Source of the DNA: Streptomyces guryensis | Lineage (GTDB): Bacteria; Actinomycetota; Actinomycetes; Streptomycetales; Streptomycetaceae | DNA length: 64,000 nt | Reading direction: 5' to 3' | Assembly: GCF_021261325.1 (NCBI RefSeq) | Contig: NZ_JAJSBI010000036.1 | Location: 25,371-89,370, forward strand | Shown: positions 52,925 to 62,152 of the stretch, one piece after another | How positions within the stretch are numbered: the stretch's first letter is position 1 | Layout of the letters: every line of letters begins with the position of its first letter | Translations under genes and position numbers: made by a program | The notes under the pieces: model-generated | Told to the model about the DNA's origin: nothing | Databases searched by the model: none | The model's input: only the letters and a program-made list of their open reading frames with translations

Positions 52925-54202
52925 GTGATTGACCTTCGCCTGCTCCGTGAGGACCCCGACCGTGTGCGCGCGTCCCAGCGCGCCCGTGGAGAGGACGTCG
53001 CGCTCGTCGACGCTCTCCTGTCTGCCGACGAGCGGCGCAGGTCGTCCGGCGTCCGCTTCGACGAGCTGCGTGCCGAGCAGAAGCAGCTCGGCAAGCTCAT
53101 CCCCAAGGCCTCCGCGGACGAGAAGGCGGAGCTGCTGAAGAAGGCGAGCCAGCTCGCCGCCGACGTCAAGGCCGCCGACGCCGAGCGCGACGCCGCCGAC
53201 ACCGAGACGCAGGAGCTGCTCCTCCAGCTCGGCAACCTCGTCCACCCCGACGTGCCCGTCGGCGGCGAGGAGGACTTCGTCACCCTCGAGACGCACGGCA
53301 CGATCCGCGACTTCGGCGCCGAGGGCTTCGAGCCCAAGGACCACCTGGAGCTCGGCACCCTCCTCGGCGCGATCGACGTGGAGCGCGGCGCGAAGGTCTC
53401 CGGCTCGCGCTTCTACTTCCTGACCGGTGTCGGCGCCCTGCTCGAACTCGCGCTCGTCAACGCGGCGATCGCCCAGGCCACCGCGGCCGGCTTCACGCCG
53501 ATGCTGACGCCCGCCCTGGTGCGCCCCCAGTCGATGGCGGGCACAGGCTTCCTCGGCCAGGCGGCCCAGGACGTCTACCACCTCGACAAGGACGACCTCT
53601 ACCTGGTCGGCACCTCCGAGGTCCCCCTCGCCGCGTACCACATGGACGAGATCCTCGACGCCGACCGTCTCCCCCTTCGCTACGCGGGCTTCTCGCCCTG
53701 CTTCCGCCGTGAGGCCGGCTCGCACGGCAAGGACACCCGGGGCATCTTCCGCGTCCACCAGTTCGACAAGGTCGAGATGTTCTCGTACGTCACCCCGGAG
53801 GACTCGGAGGCCGAGCACCAGCGTCTGCTGCAGTGGGAGAAGCAGTGGCTGACCTCGCTGGAGCTGCCGTTCCGCGTCATCGACGTCGCCTCGGCCGACC
53901 TGGGCTCCTCGGCCGCCCGCAAGTTCGACTGCGAGGCCTGGATCCCGACGCAGGGCAAGTACCGCGAGCTGACCTCGACCTCGGACTGCACCGAGTTCCA
54001 GTCGCGCCGCCTGTCGATCCGCGTCCGTGACGGCAAGCAGGTCAAGCCGCTCGCGACGCTCAACGGCACGCTGTGCGCCGTGCCGCGCACGATCGTGGCG
54101 ATCCTGGAGAACCACCAGCAGGCCGACGGCTCCGTCTACGTGCCGCCGGTGCTGCGCCCGTTCCTGGGCGGCCGAGAGGTCCTGGAGCCGGTCTCCAAGT
54201 GA
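52925..54202 (+). CDS. serS: Seryl-tRNA synthetase
   Basis: 425 residues from GTG 52925. N-terminal long coiled-coil arm (about 30-105), then the class II catalytic core: motif 2 GFSPCFRREAGSHG and motif 3 around RELTSTSDCTEFQSRRL and NGTLCAVPRTI. It charges tRNA-Ser, two isoacceptors of which are encoded in this window. The HAD gene start overlaps its stop (GTGA, 54199-54202). Confidence 0.97.
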   Translation: MIDLRLLREDPDRVRASQRARGEDVALVDALLSADERRRSSGVRFDELRAEQKQLGKLIPKASADEKAELLKKASQLAADVKAADAERDAADTETQELLLQLGNLVHPDVPVGGEEDFVTLETHGTIRDFGAEGFEPKDHLELGTLLGAIDVERGAKVSGSRFYFLTGVGALLELALVNAAIAQATAAGFTPMLTPALVRPQSMAGTGFLGQAAQDVYHLDKDDLYLVGTSEVPLAAYHMDEILDADRLPLRYAGFSPCFRREAGSHGKDTRGIFRVHQFDKVEMFSYVTPEDSEAEHQRLLQWEKQWLTSLELPFRVIDVASADLGSSAARKFDCEAWIPTQGKYRELTSTSDCTEFQSRRLSIRVRDGKQVKPLATLNGTLCAVPRTIVAILENHQQADGSVYVPPVLRPFLGGREVLEPVSK

Positions 54203-55017
54203 GCGACACGTCCACGGCCGCGGGTTTCCCGTACAGACTCATCGCGACCGATCTCGACGGAACGCTCCTGCGCTCCGACGAGTCGGTCTCGCGGCGCACC
54301 CGGGGCGCGCTCGCCTCGGCCACCGAGGCGGGCGCCGCACACATCGTCGTCACCGGCCGCGCGGTCCCCTGGACCCGGCACATCCTCGACGACCTCGGCT
54401 ACGAGGGCCTCGCGGTCTGCGGCCAGGGCGCGCAGGTGTACGACGCCGGAACGCACCGTCTGCTGACGTCGGTGACCCTGGACCGGCAGCTGGCGGGCGT
54501 GGCCCTGGCCAAGATCGAGGCGGAGGTCGGCCCGCTGCACCTGGCGGCCAGCCGTGACGGTCTGGACGGCGACGTGCTGGTGGGGCCGGGGTACGCGCTC
54601 ACCGGCGAGCTTCCCGTGACGCCGTTCACGGACGCGTCCGACCTCTGGACGGCTCCGCTGAACAAGATCTACATACAGCACCCGGTGCTGTCGGACGACG
54701 AGCTCGCCGAGGCTGCGCGCGCGGCCGCGGGCGGCTTCGTCACCGTCGCGATGGCGGGCGAGGGCATCGTGGAACTGCTGCCCCTGGGCCTGTCGAAGGC
54801 GACGGGGCTGTCATTGGCGGCCCGCCGCCTGGGCATCAAGGCGGCGGAGACGATCGCCTTCGGCGACATGCCCAACGACATCCCGATGTTCGCCTGGTCG
54901 GCGCGGGGCGTGGCGATGGCCAACGCCCATGAGGAGCTGAAGGCGATGGCGGACGAGGTGACGTCCTCCAACGAGGAGGACGGGATCGCGGTGGTGCTGG
55001 AGCAGTTGCTGCCGTAG
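54199..55017 (+). CDS. HAD-superfamily Cof-type phosphatase
   Basis: 272 residues from GTG 54199. Motif I DLDGTLL (Asp 18, Asp 20), motif II VVTGR, motif III Lys near LSKATGL, motif IV AFGDMPNDIPMF. It has the Cof-type C2 cap domain (IIB), so it acts on small phosphorylated metabolites such as sugar phosphates. It is translationally coupled to serS, an arrangement that suggests a housekeeping partner role. Confidence 0.92.
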   Translation: MSDTSTAAGFPYRLIATDLDGTLLRSDESVSRRTRGALASATEAGAAHIVVTGRAVPWTRHILDDLGYEGLAVCGQGAQVYDAGTHRLLTSVTLDRQLAGVALAKIEAEVGPLHLAASRDGLDGDVLVGPGYALTGELPVTPFTDASDLWTAPLNKIYIQHPVLSDDELAEAARAAAGGFVTVAMAGEGIVELLPLGLSKATGLSLAARRLGIKAAETIAFGDMPNDIPMFAWSARGVAMANAHEELKAMADEVTSSNEEDGIAVVLEQLLP

Positions 55018-55455
55018 CAGCGACGTCTGACGTCCGTAGCTGCGGGCAGTCGTGCCGCTGGGGCGGCCCCGCCCCACAGAGCGGCGCCTCGGAGCGCCGA
55101 GTTGTGGGGCCGACCGGGCCACCCCAGCGGAGGGCCCCCCCTTGCAGCGGGGGCGACGTGGGAAGGCGGCCCACGCGAGAGCGACATCGCGTGCTCGAAG
55201 CGGCCGCCCCGGGCAGCTCCCCGTGCGGAGCGGGTTCGACGGTGGGGTAACTACACCGGAACCCGCCGCGGGCTGCCCTGTCGGGAGCTGGACGTACTGT
55301 CGTGCATGGACATCGCCCGGCTCCTCTCCCTGAACGTGGCGCCGGCGCAGCATCCAAAGGTGCGGGCGTCCGGCGGTGTGGACACAACCACTGTGCCTGT
55401 CGGACGAGTTGGACGCCACTGAATAAAACCACTGTCCACAAGGGGCGTACGGGGA
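55018..55455. other. Intergenic region with nested hairpin
   Basis: 438 bases. Beyond the hairpin at 55055-55130, it is GC-rich without a convincing gene on either strand; all frames are short or lack ribosome sites. Confidence 0.5.
55055..55130. terminator. Three-tier nested hairpin after the serS-HAD unit
   Basis: Outer arms CCGCTGGGG (55055-55063) and CCCCAGCGG (55122-55130), middle GCCCCAC (55071-55077) and GTGGGGC (55104-55110), inner CGGCGC (55082-55087) and GCGCCG (55094-55099). This forms one long imperfect stem, likely the operon terminator, or a longer structured RNA end. Confidence 0.6.
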
Positions 55456-55656
55456 TCAGCGCCGCCGCCACTTGCGTCGGCGGGCCTTGCTGAAGAACCA
55501 CCCCGCAGGCGGCTCGTCGGAGCGCCACGGCTGCGGCTCGGGCCCCTCGTTGCGCCAGCGTGCGGCGAGCATGCGGGCACGGGCAGACGGCTCGGAGGTC
55601 TCGGCGTCCCGTATGAAATCCTCGTCCAGGACCAGTTCGTCCCAGTCGTCTGCCAT
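55456..55656 (-). CDS. Small conserved hypothetical protein
   Basis: 66 residues. Acidic start (MADDWDELVLDEDFIRDAETSEPS), an ARMLAARWRNEGP core and a WFFSKARRRKWRRR basic end. This strongly bipolar charge is conserved-looking in Streptomyces. It lies 103 bases after the ABC operon on the same strand and may be its last gene. No domain is recognised. Confidence 0.75.
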   Translation of the reverse strand: MADDWDELVLDEDFIRDAETSEPSARARMLAARWRNEGPEPQPWRSDEPPAGWFFSKARRRKWRRR

Positions 55657-55759
55657 TCCCGTTCCTCTCAGCCGTACATCCCCAGGTGCGTCAGCCGTAC
55701 ATCCCCATTTGCCCAGTCTGCCCGGACAGAGGTGAAGTCCCCGTCAAGGTCAGGGCTTG

Positions 55760-56479
55760 TCACTCCTCACCGGCGAGCGTCAGTGTGCGCAGCTTCTGTC
55801 CGGCGTACCAGGTGGCCAGGACGGTCACCGCGACCAGGAACACCGTGGCCGTCGTCAGGCCTACGTCGGAGGTGACCAGGTCGCCGCCGGCGACCTTGTG
55901 TGCCACTGCGAGGGACCACTGCTGGACGCTGAGCGTCCGCGCACCCGGTACCAGGGAGCCGAACAGCGCCTCCCACACCAGCGCGTACACGAGCCCGAAC
56001 ACCACCGCGTGCCGGGACACCGTGCCCAGCAGCAGGAACAACGCCGCGTAGGCGATGGAGGAGACCAGCGCGGCGACCGTGTAGGCGACCGCGATCTGCT
56101 GCCCGTTGCCGTTGAGGATGAAGCCGGCGATGAGGGTGGGCAGCGCGGAGAACACCATCGTCACCGCGACCGCCACGATCAGCTTGGTGAAGATGATCGT
56201 CGGCCGCTTCAGCGGCTTGGAGAGCAGATACACCACCGAGCCGTCGTCGATTTCCGGTCCGATCGCGCCCGTGCCGGCGATGACGCCGATGAGCGGCACC
56301 ATCGTGGCAAGCGCCAGCTTGCCCAGCAGGTCGGAGGCCGTCTGGTCGTCGGCGCCGGCGAGGGCGCGTACGACGACGGAGATCGCGATCAGCAACAGGG
56401 GCAGTGCGCCCAGGATGAGTGCCCGGCGACGGCCGAGCAGGGCCCGGTAGGTGAGCCGGGCGACTGTGGGGTCGTACAT
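55760..56479 (-). CDS. ABC-2 type transporter permease (second)
   Basis: 239 residues. Six transmembrane segments of the ABC-2 type; the loop GPEIDDGSVVYLLSKPLKRPTIIFTKL is the characteristic first cytoplasmic loop. It is the permease partner of the ATPase at 56491-57402, 11 bases away. The four-gene minus-strand cluster (ATPase, permease, ATPase, permease) is a two-transporter operon; substrates are unknown. Confidence 0.92.
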   Translation of the reverse strand: MYDPTVARLTYRALLGRRRALILGALPLLLIAISVVVRALAGADDQTASDLLGKLALATMVPLIGVIAGTGAIGPEIDDGSVVYLLSKPLKRPTIIFTKLIVAVAVTMVFSALPTLIAGFILNGNGQQIAVAYTVAALVSSIAYAALFLLLGTVSRHAVVFGLVYALVWEALFGSLVPGARTLSVQQWSLAVAHKVAGGDLVTSDVGLTTATVFLVAVTVLATWYAGQKLRTLTLAGEE

Positions 56480-56490
56480 CTTTCGGCCTC

Positions 56491-57402
56491 CTACGCCGCG
56501 ACCAGATACGAGAAGACGGACTCGAGGGACTCGTCGGACGGCGAGACCGTCAGCAGCCGGATGCCGTGGTCGCGGGCGACCCTGGGCAGCAGCGCCGTGA
56601 AGCGGCCGAAGTCGACGGCCTGGATGCGCAACGCGCCCTCCGCCAGGTCGACCTCGATGCCGGACGTCGACGGATCGGCGATCAGCGCGGCCGCCAGCGC
56701 GCGGTCGTCACTGGAACGCACCAGGTAGCGGTGCGGGCGGTCGGTCATCAGGCGGCGGATCTTGCGGAAGTCGCCGCTGGCCGCGTGCCGCCCGGCGACG
56801 ACGACCTCGATGTGCCAGGCGAGTTGCTCGACCTCTTCGAGGATGTGGGACGAGAACAAGACGGTGCGGCCCTCGTTGCCCATGCGTCGCAGCAGGTCCA
56901 TGAGCTGCATGCGCTGGCGCGGGTCCATGCCGTTGAAGGGCTCGTCCAGAAGGAGGAGCGAAGGATCGTGGACCAGGGCGCTCGCCATCTTCACGCGCTG
57001 GCGCATGCCCTTGGAGTACGTGGAGATCTTCCGGTCCTGCGCGTACTCCATCTCGACCGTGGCCAGCGCCCTCTGGGCGGCCTTGTCGCCCAGGCCGTGC
57101 AACTCGGCGTTGGCGACGACGAACTCGCGGCCGGTGAGGAAGTCGTACATCGCCTCGCGTTCGGGGACGATGCCGATGTGCTTGTAGATCGCCTCGTTGC
57201 GCCAGACCTGCTGCCCGTCGAGGGTGACGGTGCCGGTGGAGGGGGCCAGGAAGCCGGCCATCATGTTGATGAGGGTGGACTTTCCGGCGCCGTTCGGGCC
57301 GAGCAGGCCGGTGACGCCGGGGCCGATCGTCATGGTGATGTCGTTGACGGCGACCACGTTGCCGAACCAGCGGGAGACGTGGTCGATCTGGAGCGTGGTC
57401 AC
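56491..57402 (-). CDS. ABC transporter ATP-binding protein (second)
   Basis: 303 residues from GTG 57402. Walker A GPNGAGKSTL, Q-loop region, signature YSKGMRQRVKMA, Walker B LLLLDEPFNGMDP, and the D-loop/H-loop SSHILEE. The C-terminal extra 90 residues are typical of ABC-2 drug/lipid exporters (CcmA/NatA-like). Its GTG overlaps the stop of the permease before it (GTGA, 57399-57402). Confidence 0.95.
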   Translation of the reverse strand: MTTLQIDHVSRWFGNVVAVNDITMTIGPGVTGLLGPNGAGKSTLINMMAGFLAPSTGTVTLDGQQVWRNEAIYKHIGIVPEREAMYDFLTGREFVVANAELHGLGDKAAQRALATVEMEYAQDRKISTYSKGMRQRVKMASALVHDPSLLLLDEPFNGMDPRQRMQLMDLLRRMGNEGRTVLFSSHILEEVEQLAWHIEVVVAGRHAASGDFRKIRRLMTDRPHRYLVRSSDDRALAAALIADPSTSGIEVDLAEGALRIQAVDFGRFTALLPRVARDHGIRLLTVSPSDESLESVFSYLVAA

Positions 57403-58307
57403 AGTCCCACCTTCTTGTAGCGGCGCAGCAGGAGGCCGTAGGCGGCGGCGATCAGACCCAGGGTGAGCAGGACGTACACCACGCCCTGACCGGTCGAGGG
57501 GCCGTGGCCGCCCGGGAGGGCCGGGGTCGCGCCGAGGAAGGCGGACTGCACGCCGTCGATGAGCGTGACCGGCGAGAAGAGACCGATCCAGGGGATGGCG
57601 CTCGTGCTGCCCTGGTTGTAGGCGATCGCCTGGAGCGTCGAGACGGCGCCGTAGGAGACGATCAGGACGGCGATCACGGCCGCGATGCCGAAGCCGCGGC
57701 GCGGGGTGACCGACGCGATGACCAGGCCGATGCCGGCGAACAGCAGCGAGAGCAGTGCCACGGATACGAGTCCCTCGGCGAACCCCTTGGTCTGGTCGGC
57801 GAAGTCGAGCTTGGCCAGCAGCGCGCCCACATAGAGCACGACCAGCGGGGCCGCGGTCAGGATGAACATCGCCGAGGCCAGCGCCGCGTACTTCGCGCGC
57901 ACGTAGTCGGCGGTCTCGATCGGCCGCGAGAAGTACAGCGGCACGGTCTTGAAGCGCAGGTCGCGCGAGACGGACTGGGGTGCCTGCGAGGCCACGTACA
58001 GGCAGATGACGGACTGCATGATGATCGCGTAGCGGGTGTACGCGACCGGCAGTGCGTGCGCCTTGGTGGCGACGGCCACGGCCACCATGATGGCCGCCGG
58101 CACGCACATCACCGCGAACAGCAGCATCGGCAGCACCTTGGACTTGATCGAACGTCCGAGGCCGTAGGCGCCGCGCAGGGACTGCGAGTAGAGGGAGCGG
58201 GTCGCGTAGGAGCGGCCGAGACGGGGGCCGTCGTAGCTGCGGTAGCCGATGTTGTGGATGCGGGTCTGGTCACCCGGCGCAGCCGCCGGGGGGTGCTCAA
58301 CTGCCAT
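57399..58307 (-). CDS. ABC-2 type transporter permease (first)
   Basis: 302 residues from ATG 58307. N-terminal IHNIGYRSYDGPRLGRSYATRSLYSQSLRGAYG is a short cytoplasmic segment, then six transmembrane helices. It overlaps the ATPase stop upstream by 11 bases, and its own stop overlaps the second ATPase start. It is the partner of the ATPase at 58297-59268. Confidence 0.93.
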   Translation of the reverse strand: MAVEHPPAAAPGDQTRIHNIGYRSYDGPRLGRSYATRSLYSQSLRGAYGLGRSIKSKVLPMLLFAVMCVPAAIMVAVAVATKAHALPVAYTRYAIIMQSVICLYVASQAPQSVSRDLRFKTVPLYFSRPIETADYVRAKYAALASAMFILTAAPLVVLYVGALLAKLDFADQTKGFAEGLVSVALLSLLFAGIGLVIASVTPRRGFGIAAVIAVLIVSYGAVSTLQAIAYNQGSTSAIPWIGLFSPVTLIDGVQSAFLGATPALPGGHGPSTGQGVVYVLLTLGLIAAAYGLLLRRYKKVGL

Positions 58308-59268
58308 GGCCGACCGCCTCCTTCCGCTGCTCTTCCTCGTTCTTGAAGACCTCCGAGATGTGGTGCCTGCGCTGCTCCATGCGCACCAGGCCGAGGCCGA
58401 GATCCGCGACGACGTCGCGGACGAGGTCGTACGTCTCCTCGCCCTGCGCCGTGAGCAGCAGGATGTGCCCGGCACCCGGCAGGCCGTCACTGCCGTCCGC
58501 GACTTCCACCCCGCGCGCGTGCAGCGTCTCGCGCACCGCGCGCGTGCCGTCCGGGTGCTCGTCGCTGTCGGTGACCTCGATCGCCAGGGTGGTCGTGGTC
58601 TGGGTGAAGTCCGTGGTGGAGCTGGAGCGCAGGAGCTTGCCGCCGTCGATGACGACGACGTGGTCACAGGTGCGCTCCAGTTCGCCCAGGAGGTGCGAGG
58701 TGACCAGGACCGAGATGCCGAAATCGGTATGGATGCGGCGGATCAGGCCGAGCATCTCGTCGCGGCCGACCGGGTCGAGGCCGTTGGTCGGCTCGTCCAG
58801 GAAGACCAGCTGCGGGTCGTGGACCAGCGCCTGCGCGAGCTTGACGCGCTGCTTCATACCGGTCGAGTAGCCGCCGATGGGGCGGTAGCGCTCCTCGTAC
58901 AGGCCGACATGGCGCAGCGTGTCCGCGGTGCGCTCACGCGCGGCCGTGGGCGGCAGGCCCGACATGCGCGCCATGTGGACGACGAACTCGGTGGCCGAGA
59001 CGTCGGGCGGCAGACAGTCGTGCTCCGGCATGTAGCCGACCCGCTCACGGATGTCGGCGCCCTTGGTCGCGACGTCGAGCCCGAGCACTTCGGCGCGGCC
59101 CTCGGAGGCGGGGGACAGACCCAGAAGGATCTTGATCAGTGTTGACTTGCCGGCTCCGTTCGCTCCGACGAGTCCGGTCACACCGGGCCCGACGTCGACG
59201 GAGAGCCGGTCAAGCGCGGTCACCCGGGGGAACCGCTTGCTCAGGCTTTCGGTCGCGATCACAGTCAC
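58297..59268 (-). CDS. ABC transporter ATP-binding protein (first)
   Basis: 323 residues from GTG 59268. Walker A GANGAGKSTL, signature YSTGMKQRVKLA, Walker B LVFLDEPTNGLDP, and TSHLLGE. The C-terminal part (VIDGGKLLRSSS and onward) is the long regulatory end of ABC-2 ATPases. It is first in the operon. An alternative start farther upstream is possible but has no better ribosome site. Confidence 0.93.
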   Translation of the reverse strand: MTVIATESLSKRFPRVTALDRLSVDVGPGVTGLVGANGAGKSTLIKILLGLSPASEGRAEVLGLDVATKGADIRERVGYMPEHDCLPPDVSATEFVVHMARMSGLPPTAARERTADTLRHVGLYEERYRPIGGYSTGMKQRVKLAQALVHDPQLVFLDEPTNGLDPVGRDEMLGLIRRIHTDFGISVLVTSHLLGELERTCDHVVVIDGGKLLRSSSTTDFTQTTTTLAIEVTDSDEHPDGTRAVRETLHARGVEVADGSDGLPGAGHILLLTAQGEETYDLVRDVVADLGLGLVRMEQRRHHISEVFKNEEEQRKEAVGHGS

Positions 59269-59384
59269 GCCCTCGACGATAGTGACGCGGACCACGCCGG
59301 TCGTCAGACCGCAGAGCTGTCCTGGCATCAGACTCCAGGCGTACGGGTCCGTAGGGGATTCCCCTACCTGAGAGCTACGCAGAG

Positions 59385-59393
59385 TTATCCACA
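59385..59393 (+). promoter_or_regulatory. Single DnaA-box-like site
   Basis: TTATCCACA in the space between the ABC operon start and the M24 gene, where both promoters must lie. Confidence 0.5.
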
Positions 59394-59497
59394 GCCCGGA
59401 CCCCTCCTATTGACGCAGCCTCTAACAACTGTCACATTCACCAGTGTCAAGTTACGGGCACGTACCGCAGTCGGCGTGGACGAGGGTGGGCGGTGGC

Positions 59498-60340
59498 ATG
59501 ACGACAGCAGTGACAGGTGAACTCTCCGCGCGGCTGCGGGGGTTCAGGCAGGTGCAACGCCTCGCCTACGAGTGCGCGGAGGCGGTCGCCGCGCAGCTCC
59601 AGCCAGGGGTGACCGAGCGCGAGGCGGCCCGTATGCAGCGTGTCTGGCTGCGCGAGCGAGGGGTGCGCGACTGGTTCCACCTGCCCTTCGCCTGGTTCGG
59701 GGACCGCACGGCGTTCGTGAACTTCCGCATCCCGCTCCAGTTCTTTCCGACGGACCGGCGGCTCGAGCCCGGGATGCCGTTCATCCTGGACATGGCTCCC
59801 GTGTACGACGGCTTCACGGCCGACATCGGCTACTCGGGCTCCCTCGGGATCAACCCCGTACAGGACAGGCTCATGGCCGACCTGGAGGCGCACCGCGAAC
59901 TGATCCTGCGCGAGGTGCGCGAGCGGCGCCCACTGCGCGCGATCTACGAGGACGTGGACCGCCTCATGGTCCGCCAGGGCTATGCCAACCGGCACCGCGC
60001 GTATCCCTTCGGCGTGATCGCGCACAAGGTCGACCGGGTGAAGCAGCGCCGCTGGTCACCGCATCTGTTCGGGTTCGGCACCCAGTCCCTGAAGGGGCTC
60101 GCCTCCGACGCGCTGCACGGCCACCGCGACGGCTGGTCCCCGCTGTGGTCGCCGTACCGCTTCTCCGACCACCCTCCGCAGCCGGGCCTGTGGGCGGTCG
60201 AACCCCATCTCGGCTTCAGGGGTACGGGCGCGAAGTTCGAGGAGATCCTGGTCGTCACAGACTCCGGGGACCCCGAGGAGAGCGCCTTCTGGCTGGACGA
60301 CGATCTGCCGCACGTGCGGCGCTGGGCGGAGGACAAGTGA
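59498..60340 (+). CDS. M24-family metallopeptidase-like protein
   Basis: 280 residues from ATG 59498. The pita-bread (creatinase/methionine aminopeptidase) fold is recognisable: ILDMAPVYDGFTADIGYS (two Asp ligands), a single His in FGVIAHKVDRV, WAVEPHLGFRGTGAKFEEI (Glu ligands). It lacks the usual HGxGH loop around the His, so catalysis is uncertain. It is translationally coupled to the EphD-like fusion (GTGA, 60337-60340). Confidence 0.8.
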   Translation: MTTAVTGELSARLRGFRQVQRLAYECAEAVAAQLQPGVTEREAARMQRVWLRERGVRDWFHLPFAWFGDRTAFVNFRIPLQFFPTDRRLEPGMPFILDMAPVYDGFTADIGYSGSLGINPVQDRLMADLEAHRELILREVRERRPLRAIYEDVDRLMVRQGYANRHRAYPFGVIAHKVDRVKQRRWSPHLFGFGTQSLKGLASDALHGHRDGWSPLWSPYRFSDHPPQPGLWAVEPHLGFRGTGAKFEEILVVTDSGDPEESAFWLDDDLPHVRRWAEDK

Positions 60341-62109
60341 CGCGCTTCACCCAAGCGATGCCGAAGGGCGCGCGGGAGCGCCGTGTGCGGACCGGCGGCG
60401 TCGAACTGTGCGTGGCCGAGCTGGGGGATTCCGGGCAGCCGACGGTGGTCCTCGTGCACGGGTATCCCGACAGCAAGGAGGTGTGGTCCGAGGTCGCCTC
60501 GCGGCTCGCCGAGCGCTTCCACGTCGTCCTGTACGACGTCCGGGGACACGGCCGGTCGACCGCACCGCAGCCGCTGCGCGGAGGCTTCACCCTGGAGAAG
60601 CTCACAGACGACTTCCTGGCAGTGATCGACGCCGTCAGCCCGGGCCGTCCGGTGCACGTCGTGGGGCACGACTGGGGCTCGGTGCAGTCCTGGGAGTTCG
60701 TCACCGTCAAGCGCACCGAGGGACGCATCGCCTCCTTCACCTCGATGTCCGGCCCGTCCCTCGACCACTTCGGGCACTGGATCAACAAGCGCGTCAAGCG
60801 GCCCACCCCGCGCCGTGTCGGCCAGCTCCTCGGCCAGGGCGCCAAGTCCTGGTACGTGTACCTGCTGCACACGCCCGTACTGCCCGAACTCGCGTGGCGA
60901 AGCCCCCTAGGCAAGCGCTGGCCGCGCATCCTGGAGCGCTTCGAGAAGGTACCCGGCGGCGACTACCCGACGTCCTCACTCCCCACGGACGCGGCGCACG
61001 GCGCCTGGCTGTACCGGGACAACGTCCGGGCCAGGCTGCGTAGGCCCCGCCCGGACGCCTACGCGCACGCACCCGTGCAGCTCATCACGCCCCTGGGGGA
61101 CGCGTTCCTGTCGGAGAGGCTCTACGACGAACTGGAGCTGTGGGTCCCGCAGTTGACCCGTCGCACACTCCCGGCCAAGCACTGGATACCACGGACCCGC
61201 CCCGACCAACTGGCCGCCTGGATCACCGAGTTCGTGACGGCCACGGAGGGAGGAAAGACCAGGGTGCAGGCATCCGGCAGGTACGCCGAGCGCTTCGGCG
61301 GGCAACTCGTCCTCGTCACCGGGGCGGGCAGCGGCATCGGACGGGCTACCGCGTTCGCCTTCGCGGAAGCCGGCGCACGCGTGGTCGCCGTCGACCGGGA
61401 CGCCGAGGCCGCCGCCCGCACCGCCGAGCTCTCCCGTCTGATCGGCGCCCCCGAGGCCTGGGCGGAGACGGCGGACGTCGCCGACGAACAGGCCATGGAG
61501 AAGCTCGCGGAGAAGGTCGTCGCCGAGTACGGCGTGGTGGACGTCCTGGTGAACAACGCCGGGATCGGCCTGTCCGGCTCCTTCTTCGACACCAGCCCGG
61601 AGGACTGGAAGAAGGTCCTCGACGTCAACCTGTGGGGCGTGATCCACGGCTGCCGGCTCTTCGGCAAGCAGATGGCGGAGCGCGGACAGGGCGGCCACAT
61701 CGTCAACACCGCGTCGGCGGCCGCGTACCAGCCCTCCAAGGCACTGCCCGCCTACAGCACCTCCAAGGCGGCCGTACTGATGCTCAGTGAGTGCCTGCGC
61801 GCCGAGTTGGCGGGCCAGGGGATCGGCGTCAGCGCGATCTGCCCCGGCTTCGTCAACACCAACATCACCTCGACCGCACGCTTCGCGGGTGTGGACGCCG
61901 AGGAGGAGAAGCGGCGCCAGAAGAAGTCGGCACGGCTGTACGGCCTGCGCAACTACCCGCCGGAGAAGGTCGCCGACGCGATCCTGCGGGCGGTCGTACG
62001 CAATGAGGCGGTCGTGCCGGTCACACCGGAGGCCAGGGGCGCCCACCTCATGTCCCGGTTCACCCCGCGCGCATTGCGGGCGATCGCACGCATGGAGCCA
62101 CCGTTGTGA
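60337..62109 (+). CDS. Alpha/beta hydrolase - short-chain dehydrogenase fusion (EphD-like)
   Basis: 590 residues from GTG 60337. N-terminal alpha/beta hydrolase with HGYPDSKEVW, the nucleophile Asp in VVGHDWGSVQS, and a C-terminal His in AKHWIP. From about residue 315 an SDR domain begins: VTGAGSGIG, NNAGIG, and the YSTSK active site. The fusion is the architecture of mycobacterial EphD, an epoxide-hydrolase-like protein implicated in mycolic acid processing. Streptomyces lack mycolates, so a different lipid or epoxide substrate is expected. Confidence 0.93.
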   Translation: MTRFTQAMPKGARERRVRTGGVELCVAELGDSGQPTVVLVHGYPDSKEVWSEVASRLAERFHVVLYDVRGHGRSTAPQPLRGGFTLEKLTDDFLAVIDAVSPGRPVHVVGHDWGSVQSWEFVTVKRTEGRIASFTSMSGPSLDHFGHWINKRVKRPTPRRVGQLLGQGAKSWYVYLLHTPVLPELAWRSPLGKRWPRILERFEKVPGGDYPTSSLPTDAAHGAWLYRDNVRARLRRPRPDAYAHAPVQLITPLGDAFLSERLYDELELWVPQLTRRTLPAKHWIPRTRPDQLAAWITEFVTATEGGKTRVQASGRYAERFGGQLVLVTGAGSGIGRATAFAFAEAGARVVAVDRDAEAAARTAELSRLIGAPEAWAETADVADEQAMEKLAEKVVAEYGVVDVLVNNAGIGLSGSFFDTSPEDWKKVLDVNLWGVIHGCRLFGKQMAERGQGGHIVNTASAAAYQPSKALPAYSTSKAAVLMLSECLRAELAGQGIGVSAICPGFVNTNITSTARFAGVDAEEEKRRQKKSARLYGLRNYPPEKVADAILRAVVRNEAVVPVTPEARGAHLMSRFTPRALRAIARMEPPL

Positions 62110-62152
62110 GTGGGCAGTCACCCAGAAGCGCCGGCGGACGGAGGCACTCAGC

